From the NCBI RefSeq assembly GCF_000013005.1, contig NC_007722.1, positions 811,501 to 875,500 of the forward strand: a stretch of 64,000 bases of DNA, given 5' to 3'. The stretch's first letter is position 1. Each line of letters opens with the position of its first letter. Source of the stretch: Erythrobacter litoralis HTCC2594 (GTDB lineage: Bacteria; Pseudomonadota; Alphaproteobacteria; Sphingomonadales; Sphingomonadaceae). Under the pieces are notes generated by a model. It searched no databases, was not told the origin of the DNA, and was given only the letters and a program-made list of their open reading frames with translations. The position numbers and the translations under genes were made by a program. Of the stretch, positions 9,991-17,338 are shown piece after piece.

Positions 9991-10422
9991 TCAGTCGGTC
10001 ATCTGCGCGATCGTGTCGCCGAAGCGCTCGCCCTGGCTGATTTCGGCGTAGCACTGCTGCACGATCTGCTGTTCCTGCGGTTCGAGATTGCCGCTTTCGA
10101 TGGCGGACTGGAACTTCTCCTTGAGATAGTCCTCGCCTTCTTCGACACGCTCGGCCGCCGCTTCGTCGTTGTCGCCGAAGGCCGAAGTGATGCTGGCCCA
10201 CATCTGGTGGGCTTCGCCGGAGAGCGTGCCCTTGGTGACCAATTCGTCGCCCTGGCGCTGCAATTCGGCGTTCATCTGTTCGAGGGTCTGCCGACGCGCC
10301 TCGCACCGCTGTTGTAGCGCCTGTTTGAGCTGCGGGCTGTTGGCGTTGTCGGCCGCCTGGCGGTAGCCTTCGACGGAATCGAACGTGGTGTCGGTGAGCG
10401 ATTTGAAGGTTGTCGAAGCCAT
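9991..10422 (-). CDS. PA2169-type four-helix-bundle protein (DUF2383)
   Basis: The 143-aa protein is almost entirely helical: FKSLTDTTFDSVEGYRQAA, LKQALQQRCEARRQTLEQMNAEL, AAERVEEGEDYLKEKFQSAI, and PQEQQIVQQCYAEISQG. The spacing of the helices and the GxLSGEAHQMW and EEGEDYLKE motifs match the ferritin-like PA2169 family of bacterial proteins of unknown function, often linked to stress. The start at 10422 is taken where the family begins; the upstream in-frame ATG at 10458 adds a non-conserved tail. A strong terminator follows. Confidence 0.8.
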   Translation of the reverse strand: MASTTFKSLTDTTFDSVEGYRQAADNANSPQLKQALQQRCEARRQTLEQMNAELQRQGDELVTKGTLSGEAHQMWASITSAFGDNDEAAAERVEEGEDYLKEKFQSAIESGNLEPQEQQIVQQCYAEISQGERFGDTIAQMTD

Positions 10423-10691
10423 TGATATTTCTCCTGTTCCTGGGGACTGACTCGACAACGCCCGGATACGGGCTTTGGTCCCGCGCCTCGTCGCTCGCCG
10501 CGGGCCCTTGGGCGGTTTTGTTCTTAACCTATGTTAGGAGCCAGCCTGCCACCGCGGCCATCGCTTGCCGCCGCTTGCTTTTGCGCGATCCATTCGTTTG
10601 CTAAAGTCCCGGTCCCCCTTGCGCGCGCGCCTTGCGTTCATTAGGGCGAAAGCCAATATTCACAAACCCCATCAAGCAGAGGGACACCTAA

Positions 10692-10928
10692 ATGAGCGAT
10701 ACCGCTGACCGCGTGCAGAAGATTGTCGTCGAGCATCTCGGCGTCGAGGCCGACAAGGTCAATCAGGAAGCCAGCTTTATCGATGACCTGGGCGCAGACA
10801 GCCTCGACATCGTGGAACTCGTCATGGCCTTCGAAGAAGAGTTCGGCGTGGAAATCCCCGACGATGCTGCCGAGAAAATCTCGACCGTCGGCGACGCGAC
10901 CAAGTATATCGAAGAGCACAAAGGTTAA
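10692..10928 (+). CDS. acpP: Acyl carrier protein
   Basis: This 78-aa acidic protein has the invariant DSL motif (GADSLDIVE) with Ser37 as the 4'-phosphopantetheine attachment site. It carries growing acyl chains in type II fatty acid synthesis. It lies upstream of fabF and mltG in the common bacterial order. A good SD (AGAGGG) precedes the ATG. High abundance is expected from its known role. Confidence 0.97.
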   Translation: MSDTADRVQKIVVEHLGVEADKVNQEASFIDDLGADSLDIVELVMAFEEEFGVEIPDDAAEKISTVGDATKYIEEHKG

Positions 10929-10960
10929 GCCTGGGGGCTAAGCCCATTCGCGCTTATCAC

Positions 10961-11019
10961 CCCGCCAGCCGCGCTGGCGGGGCCTGACAGGCCCGACCCC
11001 ATCCGCGGGCCGGGCCTGT
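10961..11019 (+). other. Two adjacent GC-rich hairpins between acpP and fabF
   Basis: A perfect 10-bp stem with a 3-nt loop (10961-10983) is followed by a second dyad built on CAGGCCCG and CGGGCCTG. Neither is followed by a T-run, so they look like an mRNA stabiliser or attenuator that lets acpP be expressed more than fabF, rather than a full terminator. This role is inferred from position. Confidence 0.5.
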
Positions 11020-11040
11020 GTCATTTCGACGGAGAATTGC

Positions 11041-12300
11041 ATGCGCCGCGTAGTCGTCACCGGTCTTGGCCTCGTCACCCCGCTGGGCGGCGATGTCGAA
11101 ACATCGTGGAAGAACCTGATCGCCGGGGAAAGCGGCGCCGGGCAGATTACGAGCTTCGATGCCACGGACCAGAAGTGCACAATCGCCTGCGAGGTGAAAC
11201 CAAAGGATCATCCCTGGGGCTTCGATCCCGACAAGCGCGTCGACGGCAAGATCCAGCGCCAGGTCGATCCGTTCATCGTCTATGGCATCGATGCGGCCGG
11301 ACAGGCCCTCGAAGATGCCGGCCTCACCGACATGAGCGACGAGGAAAAGCGCCGCACCGGCTGTTCGATCGGTTCGGGGATCGGCGGACTGCCGGGGATC
11401 GAGAAGGAATCGGTCAACTTGCACGAGCGTGGCCCGGGCCGGGTCAGCCCGCACTTCGTCCACGGGCGACTGATCAATCTCGTCACAGGCCAGGTGACGA
11501 TCAAATATGGCTTCATGGGGCCCAACCACGCGGTCGTGACGGCGTGCTCCACCGGTGCGCATTCGATCGGCGATGCGGCGCGCATGATCGCGCTCGATGA
11601 TGCCGACGTGATGCTGGCGGGCGGGGCTGAAAGCACCGTCAATCCGCTCGGTATCGCAGGCTTCGCGCAGGCCCGCGCGCTCAACACCAGCATGAATGAC
11701 CGCCCGACCGAAGCGAGCCGCCCCTATGACAGGGACCGCGACGGATTCGTCATGGGCGAGGGCGCAGGCGTGGTCGTGCTCGAGGAATACGAACGCGCCA
11801 AGGCGCGCGGCGCGAAAATCTACGGCGAAGTGACCGGGTATGGCCTGTCCGGCGATGCCTACCACGTGACCGCGCCGCATCCGGAAGGTCTCGGCGCACA
11901 ATATGCGATGGAGATGGCGCTCAAGAAGGCGGGGCTGAAGGCGGGCGACATCGACTATGTCAATGCCCACGGCACCTCGACCATGGCCGACACGATCGAA
12001 CTGGCGGCGGTCAAGCGCGTGCTGGGCGATGATCTGAGCGGCGCTTCGATGAGCAGCACCAAGTCCGCCATCGGCCACTTGCTCGGCGGGGCAGGGGCAG
12101 TCGAAGCCATCTTCTGCCTGCTCGCCATGCGCGACCAGATCGTCCCTCCGACGCTCAACCTGCATAATCCCGACGAAGGCACCGAAGGCGTCGATCTCGT
12201 GCCGCTCAAGGCCAAGCAACGCCAAGTGCACGCCGTCCTCAACAACAGCTTCGGCTTCGGCGGCACCAATGCGTCGCTGGTGATGCAGAAGGTCGACTGA
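11041..12300 (+). CDS. fabF: Beta-ketoacyl-ACP synthase II
   Basis: The 419-aa condensing enzyme has the thiolase fold. The active-site Cys169 lies in VVTACSTGAHSIGDA, and the two catalytic His residues lie in VNAHGTSTMADTIE and KSAIGHLLGGAGAVE. It extends malonyl-ACP-primed chains in fatty acid synthesis, with a special role in the 16:1 to 18:1 elongation. Its TGA overlaps the ATG of mltG by one base, so the two genes are translationally coupled. Confidence 0.96.
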   Translation: MRRVVVTGLGLVTPLGGDVETSWKNLIAGESGAGQITSFDATDQKCTIACEVKPKDHPWGFDPDKRVDGKIQRQVDPFIVYGIDAAGQALEDAGLTDMSDEEKRRTGCSIGSGIGGLPGIEKESVNLHERGPGRVSPHFVHGRLINLVTGQVTIKYGFMGPNHAVVTACSTGAHSIGDAARMIALDDADVMLAGGAESTVNPLGIAGFAQARALNTSMNDRPTEASRPYDRDRDGFVMGEGAGVVVLEEYERAKARGAKIYGEVTGYGLSGDAYHVTAPHPEGLGAQYAMEMALKKAGLKAGDIDYVNAHGTSTMADTIELAAVKRVLGDDLSGASMSSTKSAIGHLLGGAGAVEAIFCLLAMRDQIVPPTLNLHNPDEGTEGVDLVPLKAKQRQVHAVLNNSFGFGGTNASLVMQKVD

Positions 12301-13268
12301 TGCGCAAGCTGGGCTGCCTTGTCGCGGCGGCGGTCCTGATCGTGCTGGCTGCCGGGGTGTGGTTTGCCGGGGGCTGGTACGGCTCGGCGGCAATCGAGGA
12401 GGATCGCAACTTCATCGTCGCGCAGGGATCGACGCTGACGTCGGCCGCGCAGAAGATGGAGGAAGAAGGCGTCATCGCCTCCGCCGATGCCTTCCTGTTG
12501 CGCGCGAAGATTCTCGGCAGCGGCGACCCGATCCAGGCGGGTGAATTCGAGCTGGAAGCGGGCATGAGCCCCGCAGCCATTCTCGACAAATTCCAGCGCG
12601 GCGATACGATCAACCGCTTCGTCACCATCCCCGAAGGCATGCCGTCGATCATGGTGTGGGAACGGCTGATGGCAGAGGATCTGCTGACCGGCGAAATCCC
12701 GGTACCGGAAGAAGGCTCCGTCCTGCCCGATACCTACAGCTTCGAACGCGGCGAAGAACGCACCGCCGTGCTCGCGCGAATGCAGGCGGCGATGCGGAAC
12801 TATCTCGCCGAAGCCTGGCCCAAGCGCCGCCCGGGTATCGCCGTCGACAATATCGGCGATGCGGTCGTCCTGGCATCGATCGTCGAGAAGGAAACCGGCA
12901 AGCCCGAAGAGCGCCGCATGGTCGCCGGGCTCTATTCAAACCGCGTCAAGCGCGGGATGCTGCTGCAGGCCGACCCGACGATCATCTACCCGATCACCAA
13001 GGGCAAGCCGCTCGGCCGCCGTATCCGCCAGTCGGAAATCGCGGCAGTCAACGATTATAACACCTATTCGATGGTCGGACTGCCCAAGGGACCGATCACT
13101 AATCCCGGCCGCGAGTCCATTGCGGCGGTGCTCAACCCGGCGAACACGAGCGCGATCTACATGGTCGCCGATGGTACCGGCGGGCACAAGTTCGCCGAGA
13201 CGCTGGAAGAGCACAACGCCAATGTCGAGGAGTGGTACGAGCTCCGTCGGCAGCGGGGCGAAATGTGA
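12300..13268 (+). CDS. mltG: Endolytic murein transglycosylase MltG
   Basis: This 322-aa single-pass membrane protein has a TM anchor at about residues 5-25 and the YceG/MltG domain. The catalytic Glu (E196) is in LASIVEKETGKPEE, and the later LQADPTIIY and YNTYSMVGLPKGPI motifs are typical. MltG cleaves nascent glycan strands and so sets their length. The fabF-mltG linkage is common in proteobacteria. The next gene overlaps its stop codon. Confidence 0.95.
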   Translation: MRKLGCLVAAAVLIVLAAGVWFAGGWYGSAAIEEDRNFIVAQGSTLTSAAQKMEEEGVIASADAFLLRAKILGSGDPIQAGEFELEAGMSPAAILDKFQRGDTINRFVTIPEGMPSIMVWERLMAEDLLTGEIPVPEEGSVLPDTYSFERGEERTAVLARMQAAMRNYLAEAWPKRRPGIAVDNIGDAVVLASIVEKETGKPEERRMVAGLYSNRVKRGMLLQADPTIIYPITKGKPLGRRIRQSEIAAVNDYNTYSMVGLPKGPITNPGRESIAAVLNPANTSAIYMVADGTGGHKFAETLEEHNANVEEWYELRRQRGEM

Positions 13269-13804
13269 GCGAGGGCGGGGGCGGGCAGGGCCAGCCGCTG
13301 ATCCTCACCGGCCTTTTGCCGAAGGACATGCACGGCTGGGCGACCGCGCTGCGCGACCGTTATTTTCCGCCCGAGCGCAATTATCTCGAAGCGCATGTGA
13401 CGCTGTTCCATGCGATCCCCGCGCAATGCGAAGCCGAACTATGCGACCTGCTCAAGCGGCTGGCAGGCGAATTCGCGCCTCCGCAAGCGCGCCTCATTGG
13501 CCTCATGTCGCTGGGCGGAGGAACGGCGTTGAAGCTCGAGAGCGAGCAAATGCTTACCCTGCGCGACGGGATTGCCGAGCATTTTCGCGGCATGCTCACA
13601 AAACAGGACCAGGGCCGTCCACGCCTGCATGCGACGATCCAGAACAAGGTCACGTCCACCGAAGCCAAAGCCGCACAAGCCGAGCTGGAAGATACCGTTC
13701 AAGAGCGCAGCTTCGCCTTCCGCGGCTTCGGCCTGCACCGCTATCGCGGAGGTCCGTGGGAGCATGTCCGCGACTTTGTTTTCCGCGGCCGCGAAAAGGC
13801 GTGA
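13265..13804 (+). CDS. 2'-5' RNA ligase/2H phosphoesterase family protein
   Basis: The protein of about 179 aa has the two HxT motifs of the 2H phosphoesterase superfamily, in EAHVTLFHA and RLHATIQNK, separated by about 80 residues. Family members open 2',3'-cyclic or 2'-5' phosphodiester bonds in RNA or small nucleotides. The best start is the GTG at 13265 overlapping the mltG stop; an ATG at 13328 would shorten it by 21 residues but still keep both motifs. The specific substrate is unknown. Confidence 0.8.
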   Translation: MSEGGGGQGQPLILTGLLPKDMHGWATALRDRYFPPERNYLEAHVTLFHAIPAQCEAELCDLLKRLAGEFAPPQARLIGLMSLGGGTALKLESEQMLTLRDGIAEHFRGMLTKQDQGRPRLHATIQNKVTSTEAKAAQAELEDTVQERSFAFRGFGLHRYRGGPWEHVRDFVFRGREKA

Positions 13805-13897
13805 AACGAGGTTGACCGGGGCGCACACCCGCCCTAAACGCGCCGCCTGCCGAGCGGGCCCCGCACCACGGGACAAGCCGCGCTCGAGGCCTTTCGG

Positions 13898-13974
13898 GGC
13901 GGAGTAGCTCAGGTGGTTAGAGCAGTGGAATCATAATCCACGTGTCGGGGGTTCGAGTCCCTCCTCCGCTACCA
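13898..13974 (+). tRNA. tRNA-Met (CAT), elongator type
   Basis: The sequence folds into a full cloverleaf: a 7-bp acceptor stem (GGCGGAG with CTCCGCT, one G-U), a D arm with GGTGGTTA, a 5-bp anticodon stem GTGGA/TCCAC around loop ATCATAA giving anticodon CAT, a 5-bp T stem with TTCGAGT loop, and an encoded CCA end. The body resembles elongator tRNA-Met, not initiator or tRNA-Ile2. Its 3' half is the likely attB of the integrase that starts 179 bp downstream. Confidence 0.95.
13950..13974 (+). other. Probable attL core (3' end of tRNA-Met)
   Basis: P4-type integrases commonly recombine into the T-arm/acceptor end of tRNA genes and leave the tRNA intact. A DUF4102-type integrase lies immediately downstream and foreign-looking genes follow. 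The matching direct repeat (attR) was not found to the right within the window, so the exact core is not defined. Confidence 0.55.
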
Positions 13975-13979
13975 TTCTC

Positions 13980-14151
13980 GAATCCGCATGGGTTCGCTTG
14001 GGGCCGCATGCATCCGCAAAATTCAATTAAAACAGAATGATGTGAGCGATTCGCGTCCGCTTGCGTGCGCTTGCATTCGCTTGAAGCCGGATTTGGTGTG
14101 GGGGTATTTTGGGGGTATTTTCCGGGGGTAGCGAAAAGGAGCGATACCCCC
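13980..14151 (+). promoter_or_regulatory. Repeat-rich leader of the integrase gene
   Basis: Between the tRNA and the integrase there are short direct repeats with a spacing near 10 nt (TCCGCTTGCG, TGCGCTTGCA, TTCGCTTG) and three copies of GGGGGTA at 14100, 14111 and 14124. The inverted copy TACCCCC at 14145-14151 can pair with any of them. With the nearest copy it makes a 7-bp hairpin whose loop exposes AAGGAG two bases before the ATG. The repeats are candidates for integrase or excisionase arm sites, and the hairpin for translational control. Confidence 0.55.
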
Positions 14152-14152
14152 A

Positions 14153-15406
14153 ATGGCCTTGAGTGAGATTCAGATCAAAAAAGCGAAGGCGGCAGAGCGC
14201 CCATACAAGCTTGCGGATGGGGAGGGTCTATTCCTCCTTGTTCAAAAGAACGGCTCGAAGCTCTGGCGGCTGAAATACCGTTACCACGGTAAGGAGAAGC
14301 TGCTTTCTTTCGGCGCCTATCCCGAAGTAGGAATAGCGGCAGCAAGAGAACTCAAGAAAGTTGCCAAAGGTGTGCTGGCTGAGGGCAGGGACCCGATGGT
14401 CCACAAACCGGGTCGGGACTTCGAAGAGGCCAAGACCTTCAGGGCGATCGCCACCATGTGGCATCAGAACAGAGCAAGTAGTCTCGATCCCGCGCATGCG
14501 AAGCGTGTCTGGTCACGCATGGACCAGGATGTGTTTCCTGACTTGGGCGAGCTCATGATGCATGAGATCACTCCACCAGAAGTGCTAAAGGTCATTCGGA
14601 AAATCGAAGAGCGCGGCGCGCTCGACATCAGTCGGCGGGCAAAGCAATGTATTGGACAGGTGTTCCAGTTCGCTATTGCCAGCGGCCTTTGTGATTCCGA
14701 CCCTACTGCGCATCTTCGCGGGGCACTGAAGCCACGGCCTCGGGTCAAGCATATGGCGAAGCTACCTCTCGCGCAGCTACCCGAGCTGATGATTAAGATC
14801 GGGCAATATCAAGAAGAGGGTGAGAGACGCTCCGAGATTACCCGGGCAGCATTGAATTTCGCTCTTCTTACATGGGTGCGGACGAAGGAGCTTCGATTCG
14901 CCAAGAAGCACGAGTTCGAAGATATGGGTGGACCTTCACCAGTATGGCGCATTGGCGCTGACCGGATGAAAATGGGCCGCGAGCATATCGTGCCACTGTC
15001 GCGACAAGCCGCTTCTCTTGCTCAGGATTTGATCAGCAAGTCCGAAGGTAAATACGTCTTTCCAGGCCAGAAGCCCAAGATGCCGCTCTCAGAGAATACG
15101 ATGATCTATGGCCTCTATCGGCTCGGTTACCACGGGCGGCAAACTGTTCACGGCTTCAGGGGTCTGGCGAGCACCTGGGCGAATGAGCAGCTTGTCGAGG
15201 TCGGCGATCCCCCGATGTGGATCCGTCGATATCATGAAGACTGGGTCGAACTGCAATTGGCACACAGCGAAGAAAACGAAGTTCGCGGAGCATACAATGC
15301 TGCCGAATATCTCGCTCCTCGGCGTGCAATGTTGCAGGATTGGGCAGACTTCCTCGACTCCATCGGCGGCAAGCCGCAAAACATTGCGGTCTTGAGGGCC
15401 GCTTGA
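14153..15406 (+). CDS. P4-type tyrosine integrase (DUF4102 family)
   Basis: The 417-aa recombinase has the N-terminal DUF4102 arm-binding domain (KLADGEGLFLLVQKNGSKLW, then LSFGAYPEVGIAAARE), a SAM-like core-binding domain, and the C-terminal catalytic domain. Catalytic residues are visible: Arg in LTWVRTKELR, HGFRGLAST (HxxR), and a late His/Tyr region (LAHSEENEVRGAYN). It would integrate the element at the adjacent tRNA-Met. AAGGAG precedes the ATG inside a possible hairpin loop. Confidence 0.95.
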   Translation: MALSEIQIKKAKAAERPYKLADGEGLFLLVQKNGSKLWRLKYRYHGKEKLLSFGAYPEVGIAAARELKKVAKGVLAEGRDPMVHKPGRDFEEAKTFRAIATMWHQNRASSLDPAHAKRVWSRMDQDVFPDLGELMMHEITPPEVLKVIRKIEERGALDISRRAKQCIGQVFQFAIASGLCDSDPTAHLRGALKPRPRVKHMAKLPLAQLPELMIKIGQYQEEGERRSEITRAALNFALLTWVRTKELRFAKKHEFEDMGGPSPVWRIGADRMKMGREHIVPLSRQAASLAQDLISKSEGKYVFPGQKPKMPLSENTMIYGLYRLGYHGRQTVHGFRGLASTWANEQLVEVGDPPMWIRRYHEDWVELQLAHSEENEVRGAYNAAEYLAPRRAMLQDWADFLDSIGGKPQNIAVLRAA

Positions 15407-15413
15407 CCTGCTC

Positions 15414-15617
15414 CTAAGCGGACACCTGACCAAGCCATTCGACGCGAAGCCGGTCGAACCCGACGACAATACCCTCTGCGGTAACTTCAAATCCGAAGTC
15501 ATCGTTTGAGGGTTCATAGTCTTCAAGAACCCAGTGATCACCGGCATCGGTTACAATTGCAGCTCCCCGAGGAAGATGCTCGAGCCGTCCGCTGATCCTT
15601 TTCCGATTCGTAGTCAT
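15414..15617 (-). CDS. Small protein, DUF5818-like
   Basis: The 67-aa protein (MTTNRKRISGRLEHLPRG to WLGQVSA) starts at 15617, where its ATG overlaps the TGA of the upstream transglycosylase in an ATGA. An in-frame ATG at 15638 is possible. The layout (short SGRL opening, AAIVTDAGDHWVLEDY, then a beta-rich end) resembles the DUF5818 family of small sphingomonad proteins; this match is from memory. The function is unknown. Coupling to the lytic enzyme suggests a shared role. Confidence 0.65.
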   Translation of the reverse strand: MTTNRKRISGRLEHLPRGAAIVTDAGDHWVLEDYEPSNDDFGFEVTAEGIVVGFDRLRVEWLGQVSA

Positions 15618-16216
15618 ATCGAGCTGTATGCCATCCATCGGTCGATAACGCTCTTCACATATCCAGGCGTTTCCCGATTTTTCGGTATCCCGCCGGCTCG
15701 CGACACGGCGCCGGGTCCAGCGTTGTAGGCGGCCAGCGCGAGATGGATCGCACCAAAGCGCTCTAGCATCTGCTTCAGATACCGCGCGCCACCGTCGATG
15801 TTCTGAGCCGGATCGTGGCGATTGCTGACACCGAGTTCTCTTGCCGTTCCCGGCATCAGTTGAGCGAGACCAGCGGCGCCAGCCGGACTGATCGCCATCG
15901 GGTTGAACCGCGATTCCTGCCAAATCAGGGCCTGAAGCAGTCGAGGCGGTAATTGGTATCGCGCTTCAGCTTGCCGGATGAGTGGCTCGTACAAAGCTTC
16001 CTTGAAGCTTCTATCGATATAAGCCTTGCCGCCTTCTGGTTTGGCCAAGTCGATTGCAGTCGGGTTAAAGCCAAGACCTTTGTCGGTTGTAACCTCAACT
16101 TTGCTGAGGTCATGGTCGAAGACTTGAAACTCCCGCGCCCGCGCAGACCCCGAAATCGCTATCGCTATCGCAATCGCTAGCGCACCGCAACCGCAGGCCA
16201 CCAGATACATTCGCAT
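15614..16216 (-). CDS. Lytic transglycosylase (SLT domain), exported
   Basis: The 200-aa protein has a signal peptide (VACGCGALAIAIAIAISGSARA, cleaved near residue 27) and a C-terminal SLT fold. The catalytic Glu101 is in LIWQESRFNP, followed by GAAGLAQLMPGTA and ALAAYNAGPGAV, all typical. Such enzymes open peptidoglycan locally for conjugation machinery (VirB1-like role). The start at 16216 follows GAAAGG. The gene is divergent from the primase-like gene, and a LexA-type box lies between them. Confidence 0.9.
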   Translation of the reverse strand: MRMYLVACGCGALAIAIAIAISGSARAREFQVFDHDLSKVEVTTDKGLGFNPTAIDLAKPEGGKAYIDRSFKEALYEPLIRQAEARYQLPPRLLQALIWQESRFNPMAISPAGAAGLAQLMPGTARELGVSNRHDPAQNIDGGARYLKQMLERFGAIHLALAAYNAGPGAVSRAGGIPKNRETPGYVKSVIDRWMAYSSI

Positions 16217-16250
16217 CGCATAACCTTTCACCTTGCCTCGATCTGCAAGA

Positions 16251-16265
16251 GAACATAAATAGAAC
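16251..16265. promoter_or_regulatory. LexA-type box GAAC-N7-GAAC
   Basis: GAAC, seven bases (ATAAATA), GAAC sits 35 bp before the transglycosylase start and about 90 bp before the primase-like gene. Alphaproteobacterial LexA recognises direct repeats of this form (GTTC-N7-GTTC on the other strand). It predicts SOS induction of the flanking divergent genes. Confidence 0.55.
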
Positions 16266-16354
16266 AAATAGGTGTAGGAAAACGCTTTTTTGCGTGCTTA
16301 TCCGAGAGGAGAGAGGGTCGGTTGGAGGGGCAATTGTGAGGCGATGGAGCCGGT

Positions 16355-17263
16355 ATGCCCGTTTCGAATTCAACCCTGTCACGTACCTCGCTTGAGGACA
16401 CCGCCCGCAAGATCTGCGAAAGCCGGGGCGGCAAGTGGTCCGGCACCAAGGGCATGGCCTGCTGCCCTGCGCATGATGATCGCACGCCGTCACTCGGTGT
16501 GTCGCTCGGCCGACAGGCCATCCTCTTCCATTGCTTTGCGGGATGCGATCAGCAGAGCGTGTTGTCTGCATTGGCGCGTGAAGGATTCGAGGCACCGGCG
16601 CTTTTTTCAGCTTCTGCGACCACCAACGGCCCCGAACCGACCAGCACCCGCAAACCCTCGGCGGCAGCGCTGAGGATCTGGCGCGATGCACAGCCACTGC
16701 GTGCCAGTCCGGCAAAGGAATATCTTGAGAGCCGCGGCATCCTCGCCGCATCTCCAGCGCTCCGCTTCCATCCACGAACGCCGCTTGGTCCAAAAGGACG
16801 GACCCGCTTTTTGCCCGCCCTGATCGCGGCAGTCAGCCTCGACGAGGGGCCGGTCGCCGTCCATCGCACGTTCCTTTCGGGCAATACCAAGGCCGCTTTC
16901 GACAAGCCGAAACGCGCGCTTGGCGCGCTCGGTGAATCTGCTGTCCGCCTCTTCGCTCCGGCCTCTGGCAAGCTCGGCCTTGCTGAAGGCATTGAAAGCG
17001 CAATGTCGGCTTATGCTCTCACCGGTGTCCCCGTCTGGGCGACCCTCGGGAATGAGCGCTTCGGCCTCGTCAGTGTGCCCGAGAGCGTGACCGAGCTTCA
17101 TCTCTTCGTCGATCACGACGCTGGCGGCGAGCTGGCTGCGTCGCGTGGCCTGTCCGCCTATGCTTGCGATGGACGCACGGTACATGTCCGCAAACCGTCA
17201 TCACGCGACACCGATTGGAACGACGAACTCACGGCATGGCTGCGCCGCAAGGCGGCGCCGTAG
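16355..17263 (+). CDS. CHC2-type zinc finger / Toprim protein (primase-like)
   Basis: The 302-aa protein has an N-terminal zinc finger of the primase type (CCPAHDDRTPSLGV, then ILFHCFAGCDQQ, about residues 30-65). The C-terminal Toprim domain contains GLAEGIESAMSAYALTG (acidic residue of motif 1) and HLFVDHDAGG (DxD of motif 2). Similar proteins on conjugative elements prime the transferred strand or element replication. It opens the plus-strand gene run and the ATG is close behind a purine-rich stretch. No helicase domain is fused. Confidence 0.82.
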   Translation: MPVSNSTLSRTSLEDTARKICESRGGKWSGTKGMACCPAHDDRTPSLGVSLGRQAILFHCFAGCDQQSVLSALAREGFEAPALFSASATTNGPEPTSTRKPSAAALRIWRDAQPLRASPAKEYLESRGILAASPALRFHPRTPLGPKGRTRFLPALIAAVSLDEGPVAVHRTFLSGNTKAAFDKPKRALGALGESAVRLFAPASGKLGLAEGIESAMSAYALTGVPVWATLGNERFGLVSVPESVTELHLFVDHDAGGELAASRGLSAYACDGRTVHVRKPSSRDTDWNDELTAWLRRKAAP

Positions 17264-17338
17264 AGGAGAGAGGGCTTCTCGAATTCCTGATCCGGCAGAG
17301 GGCGTGTCCCGATGCCTTCATCAGGAGGACGAATTGCC

